Positions 1 to 9,223 of a stretch of DNA of 64,000 bases are shown piece after piece; position 1 is the first letter of the stretch, and each line of letters starts with the position of its first letter. Location of the stretch: positions 84,513 to 148,512 of the forward strand of contig NZ_JBMFWL010000001.1 in NCBI RefSeq assembly GCF_049965315.1. Reading direction: 5' to 3'. The translations under genes and the position numbers were made by a program. The notes beneath the pieces are model-generated. The model did no database searches, had not been told where the DNA came from, and saw nothing but the letters and a program-made list of their open reading frames with translations. This DNA comes from Acidithiobacillus_B sp049965315. GTDB taxonomy: Bacteria > Pseudomonadota > Gammaproteobacteria > Acidithiobacillales > Acidithiobacillaceae.

Positions 1-1882
1 TGTAGCGGTAGTCGAGGTTGATCACGCGGTTGCGCCCCGGCAACCACTGGGCCCGCAAGTTGAGACGCTCGAAACGCTGCCAGCGGGAGGCTACCTGACT
101 GCTGGCAAGGAAATTGAGATCGCGCAAAGGCGCAAAGACCCCTTCGAAGAAATAACTGGACTGCTGGGTTTGGGGCACCACATTGCCGGCCAGGTCGATC
201 TGGTTGCGGTTGAAGTAGCGGATCTGCCCGATGGACCCCTGCCAGAGCTGACGCCCGGCGGGGGTCAGCCAGGTGCCCGTCAGCCCCAGCGCCAACAGAT
301 TGGCCGCGTTGATCCGGTCATTGCCGGTATACAGGAAATTATCCTGGAAGATCATGGGGAAGTTCTGGAAGGGCTGGCTGGCGTCGAAGTTGGGAATATT
401 GCTCTGGTCCTTGGTGGGGATATAGAGGTACTTGAACATGGGCTGGAGCAATGCGGTGCTGCCATCCGCCCCGTAACGCACGAAATTCAACCCGCCCTTG
501 AGGCTCAGGGCCGGCAGGGTGCGGTTGATCACCCGCGGATACGGGTTGTTGCGCTGGATCTGGTAGCGGCTGTAATACAGCCGCGCCTGGGGCTCCAGGA
601 AGCCCCAACCGCTGCTGAAACGCCAACCCAGCGTGGGGGTAAGGTCCAAGCGCTGGCCGATGGGCCCGGCCGCGGCATTGAAATAATCAAAACTGCTCCG
701 CCAGTCGAAATAGCCGTTTTTCCCCAAGCGCCAATAGCCGTCGGCGAAAATATGGGGCAGCTCGGCATAGGGGGCGATACTGTTCGGCACCAGCTCCTGA
801 TAGCTCTGCAGGCTGATGCCGGCGTTGATATGCGCGCCATTATAATACACTCCGCCCATGGAGGTGATGTACGGCGCATTGCCGATACCTCCGGCAAAAT
901 TGCTGCCAAAACCCGAAGTGCCGCCGAAATCCGAGAGAAAATTGGCGTAGCTGACGCGGTTGTAATTGATCGCCGCGCTAAAGCCATGGCCGAGATTCTG
1001 GTTGTGCTGCCAGGAGACCGCCCAGAGGGTATTGCGGGTGAGCTGATCGTTGGGGAGAACATCCAAAAGCAGGGTGCCGCCATAGTCGGGCTCCAGGTAG
1101 CGAAACTGGTTTTGCAGCATGGCGCCGCGCTTGGTGAAATAACTGGCGGTCAGGGTATCGTCCATATTGGGCGCGATATTGAAGTAATAAGGGACGCCCA
1201 GGGAGAATCCGTTGATGGTCGAATTGCCGAAACTCGGCGTCAGGAAGCCCGAATGCCGCTCCAGGGGAAAACTGAAGCGCGGCAACCAGAACACCGGTAT
1301 CCCCAAGGCATCGATGCGGGTGTTGTACGTGGTGACCTCGCCGCTGTTCTGGTTGAGGTCGAGGCGGCTGGTCCACAATTCCCAGGCCGGCCTTGCCCCT
1401 TCACAGGTGGTGTAACAGGCCTCGTTGAGGCGGTAGACCCCCTTGGCCAACTCCCGCCCCCGGGCGGCGTGGCCGTGGCCGTTCTGGGCCGGCAGCAGGT
1501 AGCGTGGCTGGACCACGATGCCCTGATTGGCCTGCAGATGGATGGTGGCCTGCGGCGCCGCCGTGAGCAGGCCTGGACTGACCATGCGCACATGGCCTCG
1601 GGCAATGATCTCGTCCCGGGCCTGATCATAATGCACGGTATCGGCATAAACGCGGCGATCCCCATAGAGCACCTCCACATCGCCGCTGGCCGTCCAATGA
1701 CCGCTACCCAGGCCCTGGACCTGATCGGCATAGAGCGTGACCGGCCCCTGCTCCGCCGCCCCATGGGCAAGGAGCGGCCAGCAAATGGCCGCCAGGATGG
1801 CCAGACGCGGCCGCGCCAAGCGCCGGGCCGTGGCGCCCGCGGGGGCGGTGCCCCGTTGCAGACTTCCCAAAGGACTTTTCAT
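1..1882 (-). CDS. lptD: LPS-assembly outer-membrane protein LptD (partial)
   Basis: Outer-membrane beta-barrel that inserts lipopolysaccharide into the outer leaflet, the end point of the Lpt bridge. The minus-strand frame starts at ATG 1882-1880 and stays open to the window edge, giving about 627 residues; the C-terminal end of the barrel lies outside. A basic N-terminus and hydrophobic stretch (about residues 25-42) fit a signal peptide. An OstA-like segment follows (about 48-115), then Cys156 and Cys160 (CYTTC), candidates for the inter-domain disulphides known in LptD, then barrel-type alternation with motifs such as LPRFSFPLERHSGFLTP. It is divergent from amgK with 29 bp between starts, as in Pseudomonas. 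Confidence 0.93.
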   Translation of the reverse strand, partial: MKSPLGSLQRGTAPAGATARRLARPRLAILAAICWPLLAHGAAEQGPVTLYADQVQGLGSGHWTASGDVEVLYGDRRVYADTVHYDQARDEIIARGHVRMVSPGLLTAAPQATIHLQANQGIVVQPRYLLPAQNGHGHAARGRELAKGVYRLNEACYTTCEGARPAWELWTSRLDLNQNSGEVTTYNTRIDALGIPVFWLPRFSFPLERHSGFLTPSFGNSTINGFSLGVPYYFNIAPNMDDTLTASYFTKRGAMLQNQFRYLEPDYGGTLLLDVLPNDQLTRNTLWAVSWQHNQNLGHGFSAAINYNRVSYANFLSDFGGTSGFGSNFAGGIGNAPYITSMGGVYYNGAHINAGISLQSYQELVPNSIAPYAELPHIFADGYWRLGKNGYFDWRSSFDYFNAAAGPIGQRLDLTPTLGWRFSSGWGFLEPQARLYYSRYQIQRNNPYPRVINRTLPALSLKGGLNFVRYGADGSTALLQPMFKYLYIPTKDQSNIPNFDASQPFQNFPMIFQDNFLYTGNDRINAANLLALGLTGTWLTPAGRQLWQGSIGQIRYFNRNQIDLAGNVVPQTQQSSYFFEGVFAPLRDLNFLASSQVASRWQRFERLNLRAQWLPGRNRVINLDYRY

Positions 1883-1911
1883 AGGGGCCTAAAATCGCAC
1901 AGAATGCTTTT

Positions 1912-2943
1912 ATGTCGCAATCGCATCCTGCATCTTTTTTTTCCCCGCCGCATCCCGGCGAACGCCGCGCTGCCCAGCGGCACGCCTGGTTGCGCACCCG
2001 GGGCCTTGATTCCGCCCGGGCCGAAGCCATCCCCGGCGACGCCAGCGGCCGCCGCTACTGGCGGCTGCGGGCGGAGGGGCTGATCCTCATGGACGCGGCG
2101 CCGCCGGAAGACCCCTTGCCTTTTTTGCGCGTGCAGCGCCGTTTCCTGCGCCTGGGACTGCGCGTACCACGGGTGCATGGGGCGCACCTGGGCCAGGGCT
2201 TCCTGCTCCTGGAGGATCTCGGCAGCCGCGACCTCAAGGCCGCCCTGGATGCCGGCGAGGATCCCGACACCTGGATGGCCCAAGCCATGACGATCATCCT
2301 TGCTCTGCAGGCCGGCAGCCGCCGGCAGTACCCGCGCCCGCCCCTGCCGTCCTTCGATGCCACCCGCATCGGCGCCGAACTGTCCCTCTTTCGCGACTGG
2401 TATCTGACACGCCACCTGGGTCTCACCCTGGGGCCGGAAACCCGAACGCGCCTCCATGCATGCTTCGCGCGGCTTGCGGCCAACGCCCTCCAGGAGCCGC
2501 AAGTCTGGGTCCACCGCGATTTTCACGCCCGCAACCTTATCTGTCTAAGGGGCGGCGGCTTGGGCATCCTCGATTTCCAGGACGCCGCGCAGGGGCCCAT
2601 CTCTTACGATCTCGCCTCCCTGCTCTGGGATCGCTACTGGGATTGGGGCGAGCAGCGACGCCGGGATTGGGCCATCGAGTTTCATCAGGCGGCGCGGCGG
2701 CGCGGCCTGGCTCTGCCGGAGCGCGCGGATTTTCTGCGCGACCTGGGCCGCATGGCCCTGCAGCGCAACCTCAAGATCCTTGGCATCTTCTGCCGTCTCG
2801 CCTACCGCGATGGCAAAGCGGAATACCTCCAGTTCCTGCCCCGCTTCTGGGCCTATGTCTGGGAGGCCATGGGAGCAGACCCGGAGCTTCATCCCTATCA
2901 GGCCGACTTCTCCTCGTGGGCGCCAACGCCATGCGTGCCATGA
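1912..2943 (+). CDS. amgK: N-acetylmuramate/N-acetylglucosamine 1-kinase AmgK
   Basis: Cytoplasmic sugar kinase of the aminoglycoside-phosphotransferase fold. In the AmgK/MurU recycling route it phosphorylates the anomeric carbon of MurNAc so that cell-wall sugar re-enters UDP-MurNAc synthesis without passing through MurA. The 343-residue protein has the catalytic loop HRDFHARN near residue 201 and the metal-binding ILDFQDA near 218, followed by a YDLASLL helix typical of the family. Its 3' end overlaps murU by 13 bp, and it stands back to back with lptD. Both neighbours support AmgK over a generic phosphotransferase. Confidence 0.88.
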   Translation: MSQSHPASFFSPPHPGERRAAQRHAWLRTRGLDSARAEAIPGDASGRRYWRLRAEGLILMDAAPPEDPLPFLRVQRRFLRLGLRVPRVHGAHLGQGFLLLEDLGSRDLKAALDAGEDPDTWMAQAMTIILALQAGSRRQYPRPPLPSFDATRIGAELSLFRDWYLTRHLGLTLGPETRTRLHACFARLAANALQEPQVWVHRDFHARNLICLRGGGLGILDFQDAAQGPISYDLASLLWDRYWDWGEQRRRDWAIEFHQAARRRGLALPERADFLRDLGRMALQRNLKILGIFCRLAYRDGKAEYLQFLPRFWAYVWEAMGADPELHPYQADFSSWAPTPCVP

Positions 2944-3593
2944 TCCTCGCGGCAGGCCGCGGCGAACGGCTGCGCCCGCTGACGGACTGCACCCCCAAGC
3001 CGCTGCTGGAAGTGGGCGGCAAGGCCCTGATCATTCACCACCTGGAGGCGCTGGCGGCGGCGGGCATCCGCGAGGTCGTCATCAATATCGGCTATCTCGG
3101 CGACGCCATCATGGCCGCCCTGGGCGAGCGCCATGGCCCTTGCCGCATCCGGTACAGTGACGAACGCGGCGGGATATTGGAAACCGGCGGCGCCATCGTC
3201 CACGCCCTCCCCCTCCTCGGTGACGGGCCCTTCCTCCTGGTCAACGCCGACATTTTCACCGATTTCCCCCGGGCAACCCTCCTGCACAGGGATGATCGTC
3301 CCGCCCATCTCATCCTCGTGCCCAATCCACCCCAGCACCCGCAGGGCGACTTTGCCCTCCGCGGCGGGCGAGTGGCTTTAGATGTGGAACACCGCCATAC
3401 TTACGCAGGTATCGCGCGCCTGCATACGGACCTCTTCCGCCCTTACCCGGCGCTGCGCGCGCCGCTGGCCCCCTGGCTGCGCCAATGGATCGCGGCAGGG
3501 CAGGTCAGCGGCAGCCTGTATCGCGGGATGTGGCTGGACGTGGGCACGATGGAACGCCTGCAGACGGCGCGCGCCCGGTACACGGAGAAATAA
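2931..3593 (+). CDS. murU: N-acetylmuramate alpha-1-phosphate uridylyltransferase MurU
   Basis: Nucleotidyltransferase that turns MurNAc-1-phosphate plus UTP into UDP-MurNAc, the step after AmgK. The N-terminus has the sugar-nucleotidyltransferase signature MILAAGRGERLRPLT and the PKPLLEVGGK motif. The Asp of LLVNADIF (near residue 107) is a metal ligand in this family. ATG 2931 was chosen because the signature begins at residue 4; the frame stays open further upstream but only inside amgK. At 220 residues it has the usual short MurU length and lacks the C-terminal extensions of GlmU or glucose-1-phosphate enzymes. Confidence 0.88.
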   Translation: MRAMILAAGRGERLRPLTDCTPKPLLEVGGKALIIHHLEALAAAGIREVVINIGYLGDAIMAALGERHGPCRIRYSDERGGILETGGAIVHALPLLGDGPFLLVNADIFTDFPRATLLHRDDRPAHLILVPNPPQHPQGDFALRGGRVALDVEHRHTYAGIARLHTDLFRPYPALRAPLAPWLRQWIAAGQVSGSLYRGMWLDVGTMERLQTARARYTEK

Positions 3594-3598
3594 ACGTC

Positions 3599-4033
3599 AT
3601 GGCCTTTGATCCGGAAGCAGTCCACAGCGCCGTCACCCTTGATCCCGCCACACGGCAGGCCTTGCGGGCGCAGTGGAGCAGCCTCATGGATCTGGCCGTA
3701 TGGGGCGAGATCAAGAGCAGCCAGATCGGCCTGCTCCCCAAGCTGCGCAAGCGGGTCCTGGACCTCGGCGAGAAATTGCGCTCCTATGCCGGCGACCGGC
3801 GCTGGATCCCACACCCGCGCGAGCAGATCAAAAATGCCCTCAGCGGCAGCCTGCAGGCCCGGGACGCCCTGGACAAGGTGACGGAACTGGTGCCGGGGGT
3901 GGACGGCGGCAGCGAGTGTGCGGCCTTCCACTCCGGCTGGGATGCCCTGCGCCGCACCCTGGAGGCGGATATCGCTCCGCGGGAGGCGCGCCTGGTCAGC
4001 CTGCTCGATGCTCAGTATCAAGAGGAAGAATAG
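3599..4033 (+). CDS. Conserved hypothetical protein, helical
   Basis: A 144-residue soluble protein that I do not recognise. It is rich in Leu, Arg, Glu and Ala, with no signal peptide or membrane segment, and looks mainly alpha-helical (segments such as LLPKLRKRVLDLGEKLRSY). It begins 5 bp after murU and is followed 8 bp later by another small gene, so it probably belongs to the same transcript as amgK-murU and kdsD. ATG 3599 is the first start after the murU stop. The flanking envelope-sugar genes suggest an envelope-related role, but nothing in the protein itself shows one. Confidence 0.6.
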   Translation: MAFDPEAVHSAVTLDPATRQALRAQWSSLMDLAVWGEIKSSQIGLLPKLRKRVLDLGEKLRSYAGDRRWIPHPREQIKNALSGSLQARDALDKVTELVPGVDGGSECAAFHSGWDALRRTLEADIAPREARLVSLLDAQYQEEE

Positions 4034-4041
4034 GAAAAATC

Positions 4042-4317
4042 ATGAAAATCATTTACGCGCTCGTCGTTATCGGCGCCCTCGCCGTTATTGCCGCCCTGGC
4101 CTGGTGGGGCAGGGAAGAAGAAGGGACCGCCGCCAACGACCAGTCCGTGCGCTGGTATCAGGCGCATCCCGACGCCTTGGCGGCGGAGAATCTCAAATGT
4201 TGGAAACTGGTCAGGGAAGCGTCCTTTGCGGATGTGGACCAGGTGATGGCCGCCCATCCTCATTGCAAGATCGTCTACCGGGCCATCGAGATGCAGGATC
4301 GGGAGGGAGGGCAATGA
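4042..4317 (+). CDS. Small membrane-anchored hypothetical protein
   Basis: A 91-residue protein with one N-terminal hydrophobic segment (about residues 4-23, MKIIYALVVIGALAVIAALA) followed by a polar domain of about 65 residues, so probably an inner-membrane anchor with a periplasmic tail. The tail has two cysteines (LKCWKLV and HPHCKIV) and an aromatic WYQAHP motif. I do not know the family. ATG 4042 follows a GGAAAAAT stretch. Its TGA overlaps the kdsD start by 4 bp (ATGA), which implies translational coupling and places it in the kds-lpt transcript. Confidence 0.65.
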   Translation: MKIIYALVVIGALAVIAALAWWGREEEGTAANDQSVRWYQAHPDALAAENLKCWKLVREASFADVDQVMAAHPHCKIVYRAIEMQDREGGQ

Positions 4318-5321
4318 GCGCATTCCCCAGCGACGCACGCAATTCCTCCACAAGCGCGGAAGCGCTCTGCCGGCTGGGGCGGGAGGTGCTGCGCCTGGAA
4401 GCCGCCGCAGTAGCCGCCCTGGAGGCCCGCATCGATGGTCAATTTGCCCATGCCTGCGAAATCCTCCTCGCCTGCCCGGGACGCATCGTGGTGAGCGGCA
4501 TGGGCAAGTCGGGCATCATCGGCAAAAAGATCGCCGCCACCCTGGCCAGCACCGGCAGTCCCGCCCTCTTCCTCCATCCGGCCGAAGGCAGCCATGGCGA
4601 TCTCGGCATGCTGACCCGCCAGGACTGCCTCCTGGCCCTGTCCAATTCCGGGGAGACCGCGGAACTGCTGGCCATCCTGCCAGTGGTCAAACGCCTGGGG
4701 GTCCCCCTCCTGGCCATGACCGGCAATGCCCAGTCCACCCTGGCGCGGGTCGCCGATTGCCACCTCGACTGCGCCGTGGAACGCGAGGCCTGCCCCCTCA
4801 ACCTCGCCCCCACCGCCTCCACCACCGCCACCCTCGCCATGGGCGACGCCCTGGCCATGGCGCTCCTGCAGGCCCGCGGCTTCTCCGCCGATGACTTCGC
4901 CCTCTCCCACCCCGGCGGCAGCCTGGGCAAGCGGCTGCTGCTGCGGGTCCAGGATCTCATGCACTGCGGCGCGGCCCTGCCCAGGGTCGCGCCCGCCACC
5001 CCCCTGCGCGAGGCGGTACTGGAAATCAGCGGCAAGGGGCTGGGGATGACCGCCGTATGCGATGACCAGGAGCGCATCCTCGGCATCTTTACCGACGGGG
5101 ATCTGCGCCGCGCCCTGAGCCGGGAACATGATCTCTGGGATCAGCCCATGGCCGAGCTGGCCCACCCGCATCCGCAGACCATCGCCCCCGAGGCGCTGGC
5201 GGCGGAGGCCCTGGCCATCATGGAAAAACACCGCATCGGGGCATTGCTGGTGGCGGACAGCGACGGCCGTTTGCTGGGGGCATTGAACATGCACGATCTC
5301 CTGCGCGCAGGCATCGTATGA
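4314..5321 (+). CDS. kdsD: Arabinose-5-phosphate isomerase KdsD
   Basis: Interconverts ribulose-5-phosphate and arabinose-5-phosphate, the first committed step to Kdo of the LPS core. The 335-residue protein has an N-terminal SIS domain (about 40-175, with IVVSGMGKSGIIGKKIAATL and LSNSGETAELL) and two C-terminal CBS domains (about 210-335), the standard KdsD layout. The conserved catalytic His lies in the HPGGSLGKRL segment. It overlaps the upstream small gene by 4 bp and is followed by kdsC, as in the E. coli kds-lpt cluster. Confidence 0.94.
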   Translation: MSAFPSDARNSSTSAEALCRLGREVLRLEAAAVAALEARIDGQFAHACEILLACPGRIVVSGMGKSGIIGKKIAATLASTGSPALFLHPAEGSHGDLGMLTRQDCLLALSNSGETAELLAILPVVKRLGVPLLAMTGNAQSTLARVADCHLDCAVEREACPLNLAPTASTTATLAMGDALAMALLQARGFSADDFALSHPGGSLGKRLLLRVQDLMHCGAALPRVAPATPLREAVLEISGKGLGMTAVCDDQERILGIFTDGDLRRALSREHDLWDQPMAELAHPHPQTIAPEALAAEALAIMEKHRIGALLVADSDGRLLGALNMHDLLRAGIV

Positions 5322-5332
5322 AGGAGCAACCC

Positions 5333-5881
5333 ATGGCCGAAACCAGTCCGGAGGTCCTCGCCGCAGCCCGCCGGATCCGCCTCCTGATCCTCGATGTGGA
5401 CGGCGTACTCACCGACGGCCGCCTTACCCTGGATGCCGACGGCAATGAAAACAAGACCTTCCATGTGCGCGACGGACATGGCATCAAGCTGCTCCATGCC
5501 CAGGGCACGGAAGTGGCCATCATCACCGCCCGCCACTCCCCGGCCCTGGCCCACCGCGCCCACGAACTGGGTATTCATCGCGTCTACCAGGGCTATCAGG
5601 ACAAGTGCCTGGCCTACACCGAGCTCAAGATCGCCCTGGGGCTGGAGGATGAAGCGGTCGCCTACATGGGCGACGACCTGCTCGACCTCCCCATCCTCAT
5701 CCGTGTCGGTCTGGCAGCCGCCCCCGCCGACGCCCATGGCGAAGTCCTGAAACGTGTCCACTGGCGCAGCCGCCTGGGCGGTGGGAGGGGCGCCGTGCGC
5801 GAACTCTGCGATCTTCTGCTGCAGGCCCAGGGCCACTGGTCCACCATCCTGCAGGGCTATCTGGAGCGCGGGCCGCGATGA
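5333..5881 (+). CDS. kdsC: 3-deoxy-D-manno-octulosonate 8-phosphate phosphatase KdsC
   Basis: HAD-superfamily phosphatase that releases Kdo from Kdo-8-phosphate. Motif I is LLILDVDGVLTDG near residue 20, with both aspartates, and the C-terminal acidic motif is YMGDDLLDLPIL. About 182 residues, usual for KdsC. I prefer ATG 5333 because AAGGAG lies six bases upstream (5321-5326). An in-frame ATG at 5318 that overlaps the kdsD stop would add five residues and cannot be excluded. It overlaps lptC by 4 bp, which supports operon coupling. Confidence 0.93.
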   Translation: MAETSPEVLAAARRIRLLILDVDGVLTDGRLTLDADGNENKTFHVRDGHGIKLLHAQGTEVAIITARHSPALAHRAHELGIHRVYQGYQDKCLAYTELKIALGLEDEAVAYMGDDLLDLPILIRVGLAAAPADAHGEVLKRVHWRSRLGGGRGAVRELCDLLLQAQGHWSTILQGYLERGPR

Positions 5882-6432
5882 GACCCCTGCACCTGCCCTC
5901 GCCGGGCCTGCTTCTCCTGAGCCTGGGTCTGGCCGCCGCGGTCTGGTTCTCGTGGCCCAAGCATCCCTTGCCGCTCCCCCGCATCGACTGGCATGGCCAG
6001 ATCCGCCGCGGCGACCAGGCCGCCGAAGACGTGATCATGCGCCAATACACGGCAACAGGCGCCCTGGACCTCCTGGCCACGGCACAAACGGCCTGGCATG
6101 ACCCGGAAAATCATGAAACGCTGCTCCGCGGCATCACGGTGCAGCGTTTTCGTGCCAACGGGACCATGCACCTGCAGGCCGAGCATGGCCGGATGGATGA
6201 TCGCAGCCGGCTGTTGACCCTCTGGGGCCACGTCATCGCCAGCATGCCGCCGGACACCCGGCTCCTTACGGAGAAGGTGCATTACGATCCGCGAACGGGC
6301 ATCATCACTACCCGGCAGGCGGTGCGCCTGGAGCGCGGCGCCAACTGGATAACGGGAGTGGGCCTGTGGGCCTCGGTGAAGGCGGAGCAAATGAACATCC
6401 TCCATGATGTACGAGGCGTCTATGCGCCATAA
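5878..6432 (+). CDS. lptC: LPS export protein LptC
   Basis: Bitopic inner-membrane protein that receives LPS from LptBFG and passes it to LptA. One N-terminal transmembrane segment (about residues 8-25) precedes a periplasmic domain with the beta-jellyroll sequence pattern of LptC, including MHLQAEHGRMDD and the late VRLERGANWITGVG segment. At 184 residues it has normal family length. It overlaps kdsC by 4 bp and lptA by 11 bp. Sequence identity in this family is low, so gene order between kdsC and lptA is the strongest support. Confidence 0.88.
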   Translation: MRPLHLPSPGLLLLSLGLAAAVWFSWPKHPLPLPRIDWHGQIRRGDQAAEDVIMRQYTATGALDLLATAQTAWHDPENHETLLRGITVQRFRANGTMHLQAEHGRMDDRSRLLTLWGHVIASMPPDTRLLTEKVHYDPRTGIITTRQAVRLERGANWITGVGLWASVKAEQMNILHDVRGVYAP

Positions 6433-6943
6433 GGGACTGTTTTTCCTATTGATCACCTGCGCCGCGGCCAGCGCCTGGGCAGCCCAGGCAGCAACGCCGA
6501 AGGGCGGCCTGGGCAAAGGCCCCGTCCATATCAGCGCCGACAGCCTCCATGCCGAAAACCAGCCGCGCCAGCAGGCCGTCTACACCGGCAAGGTGGTCAT
6601 GACCCAGGGCGACGTGGTCATCAACGCCCAGACCCTGACCATTGACGCCGCCCAGGGCAAGATCCAGAAGGCCACGGCCATCGGCAGCCCCGTCACCTTC
6701 ACCATGTCCGCCGCCCAGCGCCACGGCTACGGCAACACCCTCGTCTACCTGCCCGACAGCGCCGAGATCATCCTCACCGGCAACGCCCATCTCTGGCAGG
6801 AGAAAAACGAGGTCAGCGGCGAGCGCATCGTCTATTTCCTGCAGGATCAGCAAACCCGGGTGACCGCCGCCCCCGGACAGCGGGTGCAGTCCGTGTTCTA
6901 TCCGGCGGCGGCCAATCGCTCCGCAAGCGGCCAGAAGCCATGA
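6422..6943 (+). CDS. lptA: Periplasmic LPS-bridge protein LptA
   Basis: Periplasmic OstA-like protein whose oligomers form the LPS bridge between LptC and LptD. An N-terminal signal peptide (about residues 1-20, ending ASAWA) is followed by the OstA beta-jellyroll with PVHISADSLHAENQ and the VYTGKVVMTQGDVVINA repeat. I chose ATG 6422, which has GAGG just upstream and starts directly at a signal sequence; ATG 6404 in the same frame would add six residues that do not fit one. It overlaps lptB by 4 bp. Confidence 0.92.
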   Translation: MRHKGLFFLLITCAAASAWAAQAATPKGGLGKGPVHISADSLHAENQPRQQAVYTGKVVMTQGDVVINAQTLTIDAAQGKIQKATAIGSPVTFTMSAAQRHGYGNTLVYLPDSAEIILTGNAHLWQEKNEVSGERIVYFLQDQQTRVTAAPGQRVQSVFYPAAANRSASGQKP

Positions 6944-7665
6944 GCGACCGGCTGGTGGCCCAGGGACTGGAAAAAGGCTATCGCCGCCGCACCGTCGTGC
7001 GCGACGTCTCCCTGGAGGTGGGGGCCGGAGAAGTGGTGGGCCTGCTCGGGCCCAACGGCGCCGGCAAGACCACCACCTTTTACATGATCGTGGGGCTGGT
7101 GCGCCCGGATCGCGGCCACATCCTTCTCCATGACCGCGACATCACCACCCTGCCCATGCACCAGCGGGCGCGCATGGGGCTGGGTTATCTGCCCCAGGAA
7201 CCGTCGGTTTTCCGGCAAATGAGCGCCGCCGACAACATCCTCGCGGTCCTGGAAACGCTCCCCCTCGACAGCGTGGAGCGGGCCGAGCATCTGGAACGGC
7301 TCCTCAGTGAACTGCATCTGCAGGCCCTGCGCGACACCAAGGGGCACAGCCTCTCGGGTGGAGAGCGGCGGCGCGTGGAGATTGCCCGGGCCTTGGCCCT
7401 CGAACCCCGCTTCATGCTTCTGGACGAACCCTTCGCCGGCATCGATCCCATTTCGGTCCTGGAGATCCAGCGGCTGATCCAGGACTTGCGGGATCGCGGC
7501 ATCGGCATCCTCATCACCGATCACAATGTGCGCGAAACGCTCGGGATCTGCGAACGCGCCTACATCCTCCATGATGGCATGGTCCTCACCGCCGGCAGCC
7601 CGCAGGAGATTGTCAATGACGCCATGGTGCGTAAAGTCTATTTGGGAGATCAGTTCCATATCTAA
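6940..7665 (+). CDS. lptB: LPS export ABC transporter ATPase LptB
   Basis: ATPase that powers LPS extraction by LptB2FG at the inner face of the inner membrane. The 241-residue protein has Walker A GPNGAGKTTTFYMIVG, a Q-loop, the signature SLSGGERRRVEIARAL, Walker B FMLLDEPFAGIDP and the LITDHNVRE switch histidine, all typical of LptB. lptF and lptG are not nearby, as is usual. It is followed by rpoN after 12 bp, the conserved lptB-rpoN junction. Confidence 0.96.
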   Translation: MSDRLVAQGLEKGYRRRTVVRDVSLEVGAGEVVGLLGPNGAGKTTTFYMIVGLVRPDRGHILLHDRDITTLPMHQRARMGLGYLPQEPSVFRQMSAADNILAVLETLPLDSVERAEHLERLLSELHLQALRDTKGHSLSGGERRRVEIARALALEPRFMLLDEPFAGIDPISVLEIQRLIQDLRDRGIGILITDHNVRETLGICERAYILHDGMVLTAGSPQEIVNDAMVRKVYLGDQFHI

Positions 7666-7677
7666 GTTGAAGAGATC

Positions 7678-9111
7678 ATGAAGCAAGGCCTAGAACTCAA
7701 ACTCGGCCAACATCTGGCCATGACCCCCCAACTGCAACAGGCCATCCGCTTGCTGCAGCTTTCTACGGTGGATCTGCAACAGGAAATCCAGAGCATGCTG
7801 GAGAGCAACCCGCTGCTGGACGAGGAGGCCAGCGGAGACGGGGTCGGCGAGGAAGGGACGGGTGCTCCGGAGCCGGGCACCGCCCTGGATCAGGACCGGC
7901 AGATCGACCTCTCGGCCGACACCCAGCTCCCCGAAGAACTGCCCCTCGACAGCCAGTGGGACGACGTATTCGACCTCGGCCTCCCGGCCACGGCTGCCGC
8001 CCCCGACGAAGATCTTCCCGATTTCGAATCCCGCAACAGCAGCCCCCAAAGCCTCCAGGATTACCTGCGCTGGCAGGCCAATATGACCCATTTCACCGGC
8101 AGCGAACGCAATATTGCGGAAGTCATCATCGACTCCATTGATGAACGGGGCTATCTCGGCACCGATCTGGGGGAGATGGCGGCATTGCTCGATGTCGGTG
8201 AAGAACAAGTCCGCGCGGTGCTGCAGCAGATCCAGCAATTCGACCCCCCCGGGGTGGGGGCGCGCGACCTCGGCGAATGCCTGGCCCTGCAATTGCAGGC
8301 ATTGGCCGACAGCGAGGGCAGCGCCGCCCTCGCCCTGCGCATCGTCCGGGAACATCTTCAGACCCTGGGCCGCCATGACTATGCGCGGCTCTGCCAGGTC
8401 CTCGGCGTCGATGAGGCCGCCCTCCGCCCCGCCCTTGCCCTCATCGCCTCCCTCAACCCCAAACCGGGAGAGGACATTGGCAGTGAAAGCACCGAGTACG
8501 TCATCCCCGATGTCATCGTGCGCCGGGTGGGGGCGCGGCTGCGCGTCGAGCTCAATCCCGAGGCCATGCCGCGCTTGCGCATCAACCGCCATTATGCCGA
8601 CATGGCCGGCGGCAAGGACGCCACCCACAAATATATCCAGGACCACCTCAACGAGGCACGCTGGTTCATCAAGAGCCTGCAAAGCCGCCAGGAAACCGTG
8701 CTCAAGGTGGCCAGCGCCATTGTCGAGCGGCAGAAGGACTTCTTCGAGCACGGCCCGGAATCCATGCGCCCCATGGTCCTGCGCCACATTGCCGAAGCGG
8801 TGGAGATGCACGAATCCACGGTCTCGCGGGTCACCAACCAGAAATACATGATCACTCCCCGCGGACTCTTCGAATTCAAGTATTTCTTTTCCAGCCACGT
8901 CAGCACCGACAATGGCGGTGCCGCCTCGGCCACCGCCATCCGCGCCCTCATCATCAAGCTCATCCAGGCCGAAGACCCGCGCCACCCCCTGAGTGATGCG
9001 GAGATCGCCAAAATCCTCGCCGATCAGGGCGTGCAGATTGCCCGGCGCACCGTGGCCAAGTATCGCGAAGGGGAAAATCTCCCTCCCGCCAGCCAGCGCC
9101 GGCGCCTGTGA
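7678..9111 (+). CDS. rpoN: RNA polymerase sigma54 factor RpoN
   Basis: Alternative sigma factor that reads -24/-12 promoters and needs an AAA+ activator. Region I is at the N-terminus (LGQHLAMTPQLQQAIRLLQL, ESNPLLDEE), followed by an acidic linker, the core-binding and -12 recognition domains, and the C-terminal RpoN box ARRTVAKYRE. At 477 residues it is full length. A GlrR-type activator (19826-21199) and two sigma54-like promoters (17436 and 55271) lie in the same window. It heads the conserved rpoN-hpf-ptsN-rapZ group. Confidence 0.97.
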   Translation: MKQGLELKLGQHLAMTPQLQQAIRLLQLSTVDLQQEIQSMLESNPLLDEEASGDGVGEEGTGAPEPGTALDQDRQIDLSADTQLPEELPLDSQWDDVFDLGLPATAAAPDEDLPDFESRNSSPQSLQDYLRWQANMTHFTGSERNIAEVIIDSIDERGYLGTDLGEMAALLDVGEEQVRAVLQQIQQFDPPGVGARDLGECLALQLQALADSEGSAALALRIVREHLQTLGRHDYARLCQVLGVDEAALRPALALIASLNPKPGEDIGSESTEYVIPDVIVRRVGARLRVELNPEAMPRLRINRHYADMAGGKDATHKYIQDHLNEARWFIKSLQSRQETVLKVASAIVERQKDFFEHGPESMRPMVLRHIAEAVEMHESTVSRVTNQKYMITPRGLFEFKYFFSSHVSTDNGGAASATAIRALIIKLIQAEDPRHPLSDAEIAKILADQGVQIARRTVAKYREGENLPPASQRRRL

Positions 9112-9223
9112 AGCCCTTGCGCGAGAAAGGCTGCATGAAACGGGCGAAGGCGGTACACTGAGCATTCCAGCCCCTGGCAGCAACGGGGACGAACACGTCA
9201 ACCACCATTGCGAGGAGGGAACC

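Noticed and set aside
170..2083. Long plus-strand open frame across lptD
   Set aside because: It is antisense to a clear LptD with signal peptide and barrel motifs; no domain or ribosome site. Typical GC-rich shadow.
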